Below are positions 44,780 to 56,235 of a DNA stretch of 64,000 nt, piece after piece. Numbering within the stretch: the first letter of the stretch is position 1; each line of letters opens with the position of its first letter. The stretch comes from Dysidea avara. Lineage: Eukaryota > Porifera > Demospongiae > Dictyoceratida > Dysideidae. The notes beneath the pieces were generated by a model. That model ran no database searches and was not told where the DNA came from. It worked only from the letters and a program-made list of their open reading frames with translations. The stretch is taken from contig NC_089277.1 of NCBI RefSeq assembly GCF_963678975.1, positions 18,696,001 to 18,760,000 on the forward strand. Reading direction: 5' to 3'. The position numbers and the translations under genes were made by a program.

Positions 44780-46858
44780 TTCAAGAGATCAGCTAGAAAC
44801 AAGAAACCTGTATAGAGATCAGCTATACACAAGTCACCCTGTAGAGAGATCAGCTATAAGAAGTTACCTTGTAGGGAATTCATGCAACTATGGAAAGAGA
44901 TAGTTCAACTAGAAGAAATCACCTTGTAGAGTTCAGCTACAAAGAAACCACCATGTAGAGATTTCAGTTACAAAGAAACGACCAAGTAGAGAGCTCAGCT
45001 ACAAACTAGTGACCTTGTAGAGACATCAGCTAGAAGAAGTTACCTTGTAGAGAGTTCAGCTACAAAGAAACCATTCTTTAAAGAGCTGAGCTGCAAACAA
45101 ATCACCTATACAGAATTCAGCTACAAACAAATCACCCTGTAGAGAGATCAGCTAGAAGAAGTTACCTTGTAGAGAGTTCAGCTACAAACAAATCTCCCTG
45201 TAGAGAGCTTAGCTAGAAGAAGTTATACCTTGTAGAGAGTTCAGTTACAAAGAAACCACCATGTAGAGAATTCAGCTACAAACTAGTGACCCTGTAAAGA
45301 CATCAGCTAGAAGAAGTTACCTTGTAGAAAGTTCAGCTACAAAGAAACCATTCTGTAAAGAGCTCAGCTGCAAACAAATCACCTATACAGAATTCAGCTA
45401 CAAACAAATCACCCTGTAGAGAGATAAGCTAGAAGAAGTTACCTTGTAGAGAGTTCAGCTACAAAGAAACCATCATTAAAGAGTTCAGCTTCAAACAAAT
45501 CACCTGTGGAGAGTTCAGCTACAAACAAATCTCCCTGTAGAGAGATCAGCTAGAAGAATTACGTTGTAGAGAGTTCAGCTACAAACAAATCATCCTGTAG
45601 AAAGATCAGCTAGAAGAAGTCACCTTGTAGAAAGTTCAGTTACAAAGAAACTACCATGTAGAGAGATCAGCTACAAACTAGTGACCTTGTGGAGACATCA
45701 GCTAGAAAAGTTACCTTGTAGAGAGTTCAGGTACAAAGAAACCATCATGAAGAGAGTTCAGCTGCAAACAAATCTCCCTGTAGAGAGTTCAGTTAGAAGA
45801 AGTTACCTTGTAGAGAGTTCAGCTACAAAGAAACCATTCTGTAAAGAGCTCAGCTGCAAACAAATCACCTGTACAGAATTCAGCTACGAACAAATCACCC
45901 TGTAGAGAGATCAGCTAGAATAAGTTATCTTGTAGTTAATTCAGCTACAAACAAATCTCCCTGTATAGAGATCAGCTAGAAGAAATTACCTTGTAAAGAG
46001 TTCAGCTACGAAGAAACCACTATGTAGAGAGTTCAGCTGCAAAGAAATCACCCTGTAGAAAATTCAGCCACAAACAAATTGCCCTGTAGAAAGATCACCG
46101 ATCAGTTAGAAGAAGTTACTTTTTAGAGAGTTAAGCTACAAAGAAACCATTCTGTAAAGATCTCAGCTGCAAACAAATCCCCTATACCGAATTCAGCCAC
46201 AAACAAATCATCCTGTAGAGAGATCAGCTAGAAGAAGTTACCTTGTAGAGAGTTCAGTTACAAAGAAACCACCATGTAGAGAGTTCAGCTACAAACTAGT
46301 GACCTTGTAGAGACATCAGCTAGAAGAAGTTACCTTGTAGAGAGTTCAGCTACAAACAAATTATTCTGTAAAGAGCTCAGCTGCAAACAAATCACCTATA
46401 CAGAATTCAGCTACAAACAAATCACCCTGTAGAGAGATCAGCTAGAAGAAGTTACCTTGTAGATCGTTCAGCTACAAACAAATCACCCTGTAGGGAGATC
46501 AGCTAGAAGAAGTTACCTTGTAGAGAGTTCAGCTACAAAGAAACCACCATGTAGAGAATTCAACTGCAAAGAAATCACCCTGTATAAAATTCTGCCACAA
46601 ACAAATTGCCCTGTAGAAAGATCAGTTAGAAGAAGTTACCTTGTAGAGAGTTCATCTACCAAGAAACATTCTGTAAAGAGCTCAGCTGCAAACAAATCAC
46701 CTTTACAGATTTCAGCTACAAACAAATCACCCTGTAGAGAGATCAGCTAGAAGAAGTTACCTTGTAGATCGTTCAGCTACAAACAATTCACCCTGTAGAG
46801 AGCGAGAGCAATTAGAAGAAGTCACCTTGTAGAATGTTCAGTTACAAAGAAACCACCA
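44780..46858 (-). repeat. tandem array, roughly 31-bp unit
   Basis: Around 65 diverged units, for example AGAGTTCAGCTACAAACAAA / TCACCCTGT and AGATCAGCTAGAAGAAGTTA / CCTTGT, commonly in alternating pairs. It is the reverse complement family of 36290-37240. Preceded by tandem CTCTAATAGAG modules (44724-44770). The ORF at 45681-45905 is array translation. Confidence 0.92.
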
Positions 46859-47451
46859 TGGAGATTTCTGTAATCAATATATGTATTATATATATATATA
46901 ATTTATACATTTACTGATAAAATATTTAAAGTACATCTACTTCATCTTTTCTTCTTCCTGTGGTAAAGAAAAAAAGATAGATTAAAAAATTCCCAAAGAT
47001 AGGCCGGCTTTGGGGTATACAAATGCAAAAAGAAATGAAATCTAATCCAAAACAGCCAAGCTGTAAAAAAAGTGTGTGGCCCTCAAAAAGGCTATGGTGA
47101 AAAAAGATGTGAAATCCAAGGTGGCGGCAAAGAAATGGCTGTGATGGTAGGTTAATGGTAAAACTTTTAATAAAGGCAATTCAGGTGAATTTTTGTGCTG
47201 CTTGGTTTTGGATTAGATATAAATAGCTATGGTAGCTAATCATATTAGTTCTGCACAACAATATATTTATATCTATTGTTTGTAATTATCTAATCATGTT
47301 GGTTCATTTGCGTCACACACCTTCTATACTCACAGTGTATTATAGCTATTCTAGAAAAGGGTAGCACACTTGTCTGAAATAGTGACAATGTAATCATGTA
47401 TTAACATACCCATTTTCCTTTTATGCATAATGTATCATAATTATGTTTTGT

Positions 47452-48261
47452 GTTTTAGAAAGCCTAAAGTACACAAGAGATTATAAGAAATTCAATGCAA
47501 GAGCCTTCCTTGAGCAGAGATGTCCGGGGACAGAATTTGAGGTGACTGACAATAGGATCCAAACTCAATGGCGACTAGCTATGATACACAAGTTTTACAA
47601 GGATTTCCACAAGGAGTGGGACAATTCCAATGCAACTTTTTTGGAATTTGGTGCTGGGCCGTACCTCCATACCCTAATTAGTGCAGCGCCTTATGTTGGT
47701 GAGATATACCACTCTGATTATTCAGCCTCCTGTCAAGATGAGACATTGATGTGGATGAGAAAAGATCCCAATGCCTACAGCTGGGATCCCTACTTCAAAT
47801 ATGTTGTTAATACACTGGAAGGTCAGGATGGTGGAGATGCTGTTGTGAAGCGTCAAGAGTTACTCCGCAGCAAGTTCAAAGATTCACTCTATCTTGACAT
47901 GAAATCTGACAAGATGCTCCCTGACTATAGTGGAAAGTTTGACATTATCTACACTGGGTACTGCATTGAAGCTGTAATGTCTTCACTTGATGAATACAAG
48001 CCTATCTTGAAAAGAGTGTTTGACCTAATTAATCCGAATGGCTTCTTATTGATGTTGGCAAACATTGAGTCAACCATGTATTATGTAGGTGAATCAAAAT
48101 ATTTTTGCTATCCATTGCGGATTGAAGACGTGATGTCAACTTTGAAAGAGGTTGGCTTTACAATAAGTTATGCAGAGATCGTGAAAATGAAGTTTGAAAA
48201 GGGAATTGCGTATGTTAGTGACATGAAATATACCAGCTGCTTTGTAGCACAAAAGATCTGA
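47452..48261 (+). CDS. NNMT/PNMT/INMT-family S-adenosylmethionine methyltransferase, terminal exon
   Basis: Class I SAM-dependent small-molecule N-methyltransferase. Numbering from the in-frame ATG at 47443: YKKFNARAFLEQ (14-25); motif I LEFGAGPY (67-74), binding SAM; SDYS (91-94), the acidic/tyrosine ribose-contact region; MRKDPNAYSWDP (105-116); KFDIIYTGYCIEAV (165-178); LINPNGFLLM (195-204); YVGESKYFCYPL (214-225). This order and the length match vertebrate NNMT/PNMT/INMT almost end to end. A TTTGTGTTTTAG acceptor precedes 47452 and the exon opens in phase 1, so the 47443 ATG is probably intronic and the start lies upstream. The substrate (nicotinamide, indolamine, other amine) cannot be told. 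Intact, with no frameshift. Confidence 0.9.
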   Translation, partial: VLESLKYTRDYKKFNARAFLEQRCPGTEFEVTDNRIQTQWRLAMIHKFYKDFHKEWDNSNATFLEFGAGPYLHTLISAAPYVGEIYHSDYSASCQDETLMWMRKDPNAYSWDPYFKYVVNTLEGQDGGDAVVKRQELLRSKFKDSLYLDMKSDKMLPDYSGKFDIIYTGYCIEAVMSSLDEYKPILKRVFDLINPNGFLLMLANIESTMYYVGESKYFCYPLRIEDVMSTLKEVGFTISYAEIVKMKFEKGIAYVSDMKYTSCFVAQKI

Positions 48262-48446
48262 GTTATGTATGTTTAGACACTTGGATCAAGCATAGTATGT
48301 TTGATAGCAAAGATATAAAATAATAGATATCTTATTTATTTATTTTATTGCTACTGCACATAGGTTGATCAAGTAGTGATTAATAGCATGCAAATACGCA
48401 CTTGCGTGATTACCATGAATTTAATTCTAATCTGATGAATGTGCAC

Positions 48447-48452
48447 AATAAA
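48447..48452 (+). promoter_or_regulatory. poly(A) signal of the methyltransferase gene
   Basis: AATAAA about 190 nt past the stop codon, followed by a T-rich stretch. A plausible 3' processing signal. Confidence 0.6.
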
Positions 48453-48633
48453 GTATAGGCTTTCTTCACTACTATCTGCATGCTTATTACCTAAGAAATA
48501 GTTCCATGGCAATGGTTACCAAGGTTACCATGTTGATGGTTGCCTAGCAATGGTCGCTATGGGCTATTCTGATTTGATTCTCCATTTGAGCCATAGCAAC
48601 TGAACCCTAGCTTGGCAACCAAAGAATAAGCAT

Positions 48634-48978
48634 CAGTAGCGGATCTAGGAATTTATAAAGGGGTTAAGAAGGTGGACATATACACTGACATGGGTGAGTG
48701 TGCTTCATGTGAAGCATGCATATAATTACGCTAGGGTGTGTGGAGGCATCCCCCCCCAAGAAATTTTGAAATCTAGATGCTCTGAGACTGCATTTGGCAA
48801 CAATTTTAGTGTGAAATTATCTGTAAAATAAATATTTACTGAGTTTATTTATGGAGTGCTGAGCATGCACATCGCCAATTATAGGTGCACACCACAATAA
48901 TGAATTAAAATACTCAATTATTGTGTAATCATATATTTTTTAACGGGGGTTTCTGTGGAAACCTTGAAACTGCCACTG
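48634..48978. mobile_element. hAT-like MITE, 5-bp TSD AGCAT
   Basis: Ends CAGTAGCGGATCTAGG and (inverted) CAGTGGCAGTTTC. TSD AGCAT at 48629-48633 and 48979-48983. Sub-terminal CATCCCCCCCCAAG and GGGGGTTTCTGTGG. Same family as 22531-23405. It lies just downstream of the methyltransferase poly(A) signal. Confidence 0.8.
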
Positions 48979-49749
48979 AGCATGATATTAACTTGGAATA
49001 GCATGAGTATCAGAGAAATATTTGGGATTAATATCACTCTTGTTGCACTGAAAATAGAAGTTTCACTCGGTGAAATTTTACCCATTTTCAATGTAATATT
49101 TTCAATGTAACACTTATATATGGTATTTATCCCAACTTTCACTTTACCATTCTATTACTAGTACTAATTATGCACTTTCACTTATAGTATAGTGGTATAC
49201 ATACTTTAATTTGCTTTTTTTCATTATAAAACAATTTTCGTATGCAAAACTTGTACAAAAATTTCTTACACGAAATTTTTTATATAGTATCGAACTATTC
49301 TAATAGAGCAGTCATTCATGCAAATCATATGACAATATTTTTACACAAAAATTTTTAATCACAAAAATTTTTGCACGAAAAAAAAGCGAATAATTACATT
49401 TTTACATAAAACTGTGAAGCTTTCTATTTAATGTAACTCCTATTTTAGATCCAGTGTGTCATCACAGATTTAACCTTTGGCAACCATTTTTGCACATTGT
49501 TTTTATCTTTAACTCCCTGAGTTAACTTGTTAAAACGTGGTATCAAAATAAAGGTCTTTCAACAAGAAACATATAATTTTGTAGTTTAATTTTTTAACGT
49601 TATTAAGTTTTCACTCAGGTCCCTTAAAATGTGCACATCTCTGCAGTATACAGTATCATACAGTATATTGTATGGTAGTACTGTATAGAAGGGATCATAG
49701 AGGTCTGCCCCAAAAATATCAAAAACCATTCCTCCAGCTTTCAGTAATA

Positions 49750-49774
49750 TATTATTATTATTATTATTATTATT
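49750..49774. repeat. (ATT)n microsatellite
   Basis: About eight uninterrupted ATT units. Confidence 0.95.
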
Positions 49775-50384
49775 GTAATCGATATTCAGGGCACATAGTG
49801 AGTCACACAATGGTCTTATAATGTGTCTGGTGCAATTAAGTCTTTAGAATTGATGTTGCAGTATGCACCAGTAATGAATTATGTTATTACAAAAAGTGAC
49901 AAATTAACATTATACTAGTAAGCAAAATATTATATTTGAATAGGGATGACAGTTTGAGTTACATAGCAAGTCACTCTGTAGAGCATTCAGTCCCATAATA
50001 CCTATTATTGACAGACTACACTCCCACCTGAAGAACAAAACATTGAAGCATCAGTAGTAATTCATTTGAATATGAAAGAAAGAAAGAATTAGCTGAAGTA
50101 CTACAACTCTTACTGAGTTGAAGATGTTTTCAACAACATTGATAAAGGTAGCACCTACAGGAAGGAATAAACTACATCAAAGAAGTATGTTGCATGTATG
50201 TATATAGTAATAGTGGGCAATAGTGAATGAGAATAATTATGACATCATACTGAAAAGTCACTGTGATCATTTTGTAGTGACCATGATAATAGTTTGAATA
50301 AAACAAACTGTAAAATGTGTCTTCATCATGGTCTTGTATAGTGAATTTCTACAGTGTTGGTAAACTTCATAGTTGAATTGATTA

Positions 50385-51520
50385 ACTGATCCCTCATCGC
50401 AAACATATCTCATTTATAATACAATGCTATTTTTGTCAGATAGTTGTTGACTTTTGCAACCTTGATTATCATCACAGCCATGATAGCCAACATGCATCTT
50501 GGGGCTCACAGACTAATTTGAATTGTGACTGTTCTATTAGAGTATCTCAATCTTAGCACAAAAATTGCCTCAATTTCTTCACAGTTCAGTTGTAATATTC
50601 CTTTCTGCACGTGATATACTTTTGAATTATAAATTTGATCACCATAAAATGCACACAAAATGTACAGCAATACAAGCCTATTTATACCATGCATAATATT
50701 ACAATACCATGGTTACAATACAAAAACAAGTTGTTTACCAATTTACAAAGGCATTAACACAACCATAAACAGTGTTGGGAGTAACATGCTACTTATGTAA
50801 CATGTTACATAATATTATTACTTTTGTGGTGGCTAATTATAATGAAATACGCTATAAAAACAGGTATTATAACTCAAGTTACTTTACTTACAAATGTAAC
50901 GCGTTACCTAAGTAATATAGTTACTGTAACGAATCTAGTATTATGTAATATTATTACTATAAGTAATGAATTGAAGTTACTAATCTCATTAGTAATCCAC
51001 TGAGTAACGCCTAGCCACAACAAAGTAATGAAGCCTACTGAATGAAGCTTATTCACCAGCTTCTTACTTATAACCAAGATTTGCACATTGTTGAAAATTA
51101 TGTCACGTGATAAGGTGGTAGTTTCACACGTGACAGCTTAAGGCTGTGGACACAAAGTAATTAAATATGTAATATTATTATAGTTACTTTTTTTATGGGT
51201 AATATGTAACTGTAACTAAATAGTTCAGTTGCATGTAATAATATTATGTAACTAGTTACTTTAAAAGTAACTTGCCTAACACTGACCATAAATAAGTTGT
51301 TTACCAATTAACAAAGTAAAGCTTCTGTTCACTACAACAGTGTACAGCTTATAACTGTAAATTGCAATTATAACTGTTCTCTTCTATTTATCCATAGGCT
51401 TGTTGTACTTATGAATACAGTGTGAATGCATTATTCCTGTTTCTGGTGTCAATATAGCCCAAGGGGGGCAAGAGAAGGAGTGTGGGGGGAGTTGCCCCTT
51501 GGCCCCTCCGATTCAGTTTT
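50385..51520 (+). repeat. dispersed repeat, partner of 1011-1262 and 63470-63690
   Basis: The head (TTAACTGATCCCTCAT ... CATCACAGCCATGATAG ... TTGGGGCTCACA) matches 63470-63680. The body (TGTGACTGTTCTATTAGAG to GGCCCCTCCGATTCAG) matches 1011-1262. Interrupted by the hAT MITE 50770-51284, whose removal restores continuity. Confidence 0.65.
50770..51284. mobile_element. hAT-type MITE CAGTGTTGGG, TSD ACCATAAA
   Basis: CAGTGTTGGGAGTAACATG at the left and GCCTAACACTG at the right, with exact TSD ACCATAAA (50762-50769, 51285-51292). Internal sequence is close to 7614-8103, including TCACGTGATAAGGTGGTAG. Confidence 0.9.
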
Positions 51521-51884
51521 CAATCCTACCATATGCATGTGCACACAGCGCATTACCATGACATTTGGGAGTTTAATATTCCTGCATTACACTAAACTGC
51601 TAACTCTTGTTCTGAGAGAACTATGGCATAATAATTATGTGAACAAAGGAGCACTAGCTATAGGACATTATTACTAGTAAAACAGTACATTGTACCTTGC
51701 ATTCCTTGAAGCATTGTTTTAGAACAAAATTTCTGGAAACCTACACTCTCAGGAAAGTAGATACCATACCGATGAAGGTTTTGCTCAGTTAAACAAACTT
51801 CTTTATCTTCTGTAACATTCTTTTGGTTGAAAGTGAGATCGTAAGCCAACTTGCTCAACGGTAGTAACATCCTTTCCTCTGAAG

Positions 51885-52317
51885 CAATGGTGGATCCAGG
51901 ATGGGGCATTTGGGGCAAATTCTCCCCCCTACCCTACCTTGTGGAGGAGCCAGCCATAATTCTGATTAAAATACTAAACTTTACATCAGGCCAAGATCAG
52001 GTTATAAAACTCATGAAAATATGCACATTTTACTATATAGCATTTATTACAAATTTGCTTCAAACTAAAGCAAACCAAAGTCAAGCTTGCTGTGTGTACT
52101 AAGCGCCTCTAAAATAATTATTGTATTGCTGTTGTTTAAGACATTCAAAGCCTTTAAAACAGCTTTTAAAAACCATCTGCAAAGGCTAAAATGGCAAAAA
52201 TCGATAATGAGACACTACTAAGAGGTGATTATTTGCTGCTTCAAAAATGCAGCAACTAACAAGAGAATCTGGCTCTCAACTTAGCCTGTTTGTGTCCCTC
52301 CCCTGGATCCGCCCCTG
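51885..52317. mobile_element. hAT-like MITE, 5-bp TSD TGAAG
   Basis: Ends CAATGGTGGATCCAGG and CCTGGATCCGCCCCTG. TSD TGAAG at 51880-51884 and 52318-52322. The interior (AAGCGCCTCTAAAATAATTA, TGTTTGTGTCCC) is the inverse of 18279-18752. Confidence 0.85.
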
Positions 52318-52322
52318 TGAAG

Positions 52323-52980
52323 TACCTGGTAACATGACTAGTAATTTTTCTTTAGGCTTGGACATACTCAAAGGTCTTTGATTGGTTTTAAGGTCAGTTT
52401 TTTGCAGACTCATGGCCACAAAGAGATGATGAAGATTGGTGATTGTTGACGGAAATGATGTGACAGGACTACACTTAACATCAAAACAAGAAACAGAGGA
52501 ACAAAGCAAACAGCAGCAAGGAAAACAAATTCACTTTTCGTTGTAGCACATGTTGCTGTCAGACCTTCAGTGCTGGTCACTGTAAAGTGCTAATAATAAT
52601 AAATGTGATTGTGAAATTGTAAGAAAGAAGTCTTGTACTTATTGAGTAATTTGACTTTTACTGAATCCAGTTAATTCTATTAGATTTCTGCATTCCTGTG
52701 TGATGAGCAGAATTGCCAGACCCTTACACCAAATGTGATACCATTCTGCAAGTCTGCAGCTTCATGCCATCTAGAATGATCAAACACTTAGTGCCTGATG
52801 ACTCCATAATCTTACAGTAAGCATCCTCTGATCCTCTCCAATTTGTGCTACTATAGCTTCTTCAAATGAGTGTAAAAGTAATGAGATAAAAAGCCATCTC
52901 TGACATAAAATTTCAATACAGACACTGGTCTTACAAAAAAACAGAATGATGATATCAATTATCAAACTAAATATGTTGTG
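52323..52980. other. no gene seen
   Basis: Short ORFs only. A fragment CAGACCTTCAGTGCTGGTCA near 52560 resembles the terminus of the 4643-5078 foldback family. Confidence 0.4.
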
Positions 52981-53009
52981 GCTACAACTAATAAAAGTAT
53001 TACGTCTTC

Positions 53010-54090
53010 TGCTGAGGAGTCAATAGGTAGAGGCTACCACTCCTACCCAGAATGGTTTGAAGATAATGTTGATGCGTTGAAGCCATTAATTGACAAGAAA
53101 AGTGAAGTCTTACCGAAATGATTACAGAGGGATACCGGGTTGCATAAACGCTCATTTTGTCAATTGCTGCAGAGAGTGCAGAAGGCTGCATGCAAATAAG
53201 GCTAAAGTAGAGTGGATCCAGAAGGTGGCGTAGTAGCTGTTAAGGATGGCAGAATAATATCCATAAGTTACACAGAGACTTTATGGTGGTTGTAAGCCTG
53301 TGAGACCAAGTGCAGTTTTTAAAGACAATGGTGAGTTGACTAATAGGCCATGCATCTGAGGTGAGTGATCATTGGATCCAGCATTTTAGGAAGGTATTGT
53401 AGCATATATGATTTATGTGTGTTAGATGCTTTTCCTGCTTCAACGCCTGTGTTACATCTTGATGACCCCCCTACAATAGATGAGCTTGAAGATACTATAT
53501 GCCTAGGCTGATGTCAAGGAAGGAAGGTTGCTTGTCTGGGATCCTGCCAGAGTTGGTGGTTCTGTCTTACTTGATAGACTACTGCTTTTGATGCAAACTG
53601 TTTGGACGGAGGGTTGTGTGTTTCAGGATTGTAGGGATGCTCTGATTGTACCTGTTCCCAAGATGGGTGACCTTCAGTCCTGCAAAACTGGTGTGGGATG
53701 GTGATGGATGTTGTTGGTAAGATTTTTGCTTGGATTATTCAGGATCATCTGCAAATGATAGCTGAAAGGTTTCTCCCTGACTCCCATGCAGTGTGGACTT
53801 CAAAGGAGTCGCTATAATCTTTGTGGCAAGGCAATTGTTGGAAAAGGTGAGGGAACATGGAGACTCCTTGCTCATGATGTTCACAGATTTGAGGAAGGCC
53901 CAAAGATGCAGTATACGATGTACTATTGTGCAGTGTGCCTCTAACAATGCATGTTGAATATCATCCAATCATTTAATGAGGGAATGGAGGCTGGGGTAAG
54001 GGTGGGAGATGGATCAATAGATTTGAAGTTAGCAATGGCTTATGGCAGGGTTGTACGGTGGCACTAACTTTGAATTATGAAGAACAGTAC
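53010..54090 (+). pseudogene. RTE-like reverse transcriptase, heavily degraded
   Basis: Ordered plus-strand blocks across changing frames: HSYPEWFEDNVDALKPLIDK (about 53038-53098), WTEGCVFQDCRDALIVPVPK and GDLQSC (about 53608-53682), GKIFAWIIQDHLQMIAERFL and PDSH (about 53720-53790), and FEVSNGLWQGCTVA (about 54022-54064). These match the order of RTE-type LINE polymerases. Numerous stops and frameshifts. Confidence 0.7.
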
Positions 54091-54099
54091 ACACAGAAA

Positions 54100-54325
54100 G
54101 TGTCTACTTAATGTGACTGTAGCACAAAAATTCAAGCGCTCTTGCTTTTAAAGCATAATTACCTATAATTTCAATGTAACTATTGTAACTTTTCAGACAT
54201 TTACTCCTAGATACAAGTTACAGTTACTGGTTACAAAACGTGTAACTAGTTATATTACTAGTTACTTTTTACAGTAACTAGTTACATAACTTAGTTACTA
54301 AGTAAGTTACCCCTAACTCTGGGGA
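54100..54325. mobile_element. remnant of a CAGTGTTGGG-type MITE
   Basis: GTTACTAAGTAAGTTACCCC and multiple AACTAGTTAC words, ending CCTAACTCTG, resemble the right half of 7614-8103. The left end is lost; it interrupts the RTE remnant. Confidence 0.5.
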
Positions 54326-54827
54326 TCAGTGACAGTAAAGTAAAATTGTAACATGTGAAGGACATTAAAATTTGCAAAGTCTAACAAGATGTATAGCTAT
54401 ACGTAGCAAAGTGTACCCATGGGATGACTGTTCTGTTAGAATATCTCAATCTCATATACCAGAAACTTTTTTTTGGGAGGGGGGGCACATGTGGATCCCT
54501 CTGGATCTGCCACTGAATATGATGCACACACATATTTCTTAGGTAACAGAAACCATGACAAAAGAATCCCTGAACAATGCTTGTCTCAGATGACTGACAG
54601 TTTTTGGACACTGAATACACTGCTGGCCAGTCACACTCAGTTACAATTATTGCAGTTTTAAGGCCTTTCCAATTGACACAACTTAACAACTCATACCTGT
54701 CTTGTGAAAAAGAAAGTATCTTAATTTGTCAGTATAGCACAGCAAAGTGACAAAGTTTCAAATACATAATTTATTGAAGACATGGAAAGTTATGAGTTAT
54801 CAGACTTGGATATCTGGAAAGGCTATA

Positions 54828-55752
54828 TGTGACCCAGTCTGGGAAAACTGGTCTTATTGCTTATTTAAAAGTATCAAGAAATGCCAGTTTTATGTGTCAT
54901 AAAGTTTAGTGTGTTGTAGCTCACCAATAGTACACGTTTTACACCAATTCCTTACCTTCCAGAGCATCCACTGTACAAGTAGCTAACAGCTAAGTTTCCT
55001 GCCATTTTCGAGGTTGGCTGTATCAGGCGAACTCCTATTTGTGGTGAGGTCCCAGAAGGAGAGGAAGAGGCTATTTTTAAAATTGAAGAGGAAAGCGTAG
55101 AGATGAATTAGGCCAAGTCATGGGCCATTTAGGTCTGTAAATTCATAGCACATGTCTTTATTCAGCACCACAGAGCTGTACAGCCTGACCAGCATCAAGG
55201 CCCCAGACCACACGTACGGATTGCCACTGTGCTTGGGAAAAGCAGCCAGTGAAAGCAGACCACTCAATTCTAACTGATTTTGATTGTGAAATTTGAAAGT
55301 TTATTCATGTAGCTTTGTGTTGTTGGTGAAAAATCAAACCTGCTGTCAAGGGTGATAAGACCAATTTTCCCACATAATGGTTTTGTCAGACTAGGCAGGG
55401 CCGCCCACAGGGGGGGGCAATTGGGGCATTTTGCCCCGGGCCCCAGCCTGAAAGGGGCCCCAGGAGGCCCCATGAAGGGCCCCCTGAATACCTGTTTAAA
55501 AGATCGATATACTCTAATAGAGCAGTCAGATCTAAATACTCTAATAGAGCAGTCACAGTATTCTTCAGAGCAGTATAACAAGCTTATAGATAAGATATGG
55601 TTGGTTATGGGTAGTTATTGTCATTGCCAGCAGGTTGTGACCTTTTTTTTTTTTTTTTTTTTGGTCTTCACCTTACAACTTGGGTCAAGGGCCCCACACT
55701 TTGCCCTGGGCCCCTTAATTTCTCTGGGCGGCCCTGGACTAGGTGCACATAT
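54828..55752. mobile_element. TIR element TGTGACCCAGTCTGGGAAAAC
   Basis: The left TGTGACCCAGTCTGGGAAAA and inverted right (TGTGCACCTAGTCTGACAAA) match if the MITE at 55396-55736, inserted in the right terminus, is removed. Internal blocks match 42601-43222. Confidence 0.65.
55396..55736. mobile_element. hAT-type MITE CAGGGCCGCCC
   Basis: CAGGGCCGCCCACAGG at the left and CTCTGGGCGGCCCTG at the right. Flanking GACTAGG is repeated (7 exact bases). The interior carries two tandem CTCTAATAGAG modules (55503-55557), a poly-T tract and GGGCCCC blocks at both ends. An inverted near-copy lies at 62439-62767. Confidence 0.85.
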
Positions 55753-55827
55753 GTAACTAGTTTAAATACCTGTGGGACACTCAAGTACATAAATTACTTA
55801 ACCGGTTTAACTTGAGATAAAAAAATA

Positions 55828-56235
55828 CATGGGAGCAGATCCAGGAGCTGGCAAGGGGAGGGACACAAACAGGCCAAGTTTTAGGTAGGTGGGAAGTCCC
55901 TTGTTAGTTGCTTTATTTTCTTAAGCAGGAAATAATCACCTCTTAGTAAGTGCCTCGCTGTTTTACAGATAGTGGTAAAGTGTTTACAAGGCTATAAATG
56001 TCTATAAAACACCAGAAAAGATAATTATTTTAGAGGCACTTAGTAGACTACACCTGAAAGTTGCTGAGTAATAGATTGTTTGACAGTTGATTTGACTTTG
56101 GTTTCAGGTGAGTCAGTTTGAGTAATATGGATATTTTTTATGAGTTTAGTATTTCAATCGATCAGAGTATGGCTCCTCCACAGGAAAGGGGGGAGATAAA
56201 TCCCCCAAATGTCCCATGCTGGACATTCACCATTG
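55828..56235. mobile_element. hAT-like MITE, degraded CAGGGGCGGATCCAGG family
   Basis: The left CATGGGAGCAGATCCAGGAGC and a right end CCATTG, with internal AGGGGAGGGACACAAACAGG and ATTATTTTAGAGGCAC, match 18279-18752. No exact TSD remains. Confidence 0.65.

Noticed and set aside
45681..45905. 74-codon ORF in the satellite array
   Set aside because: It reads the 31-bp tandem units; frame and sequence follow the repeat.
47443..47451. ATG at 47443 as the methyltransferase start
   Set aside because: It lies just before a good splice acceptor (TTTTAG) and the codons MFCVL are not family-like; the true start is probably in an upstream exon.
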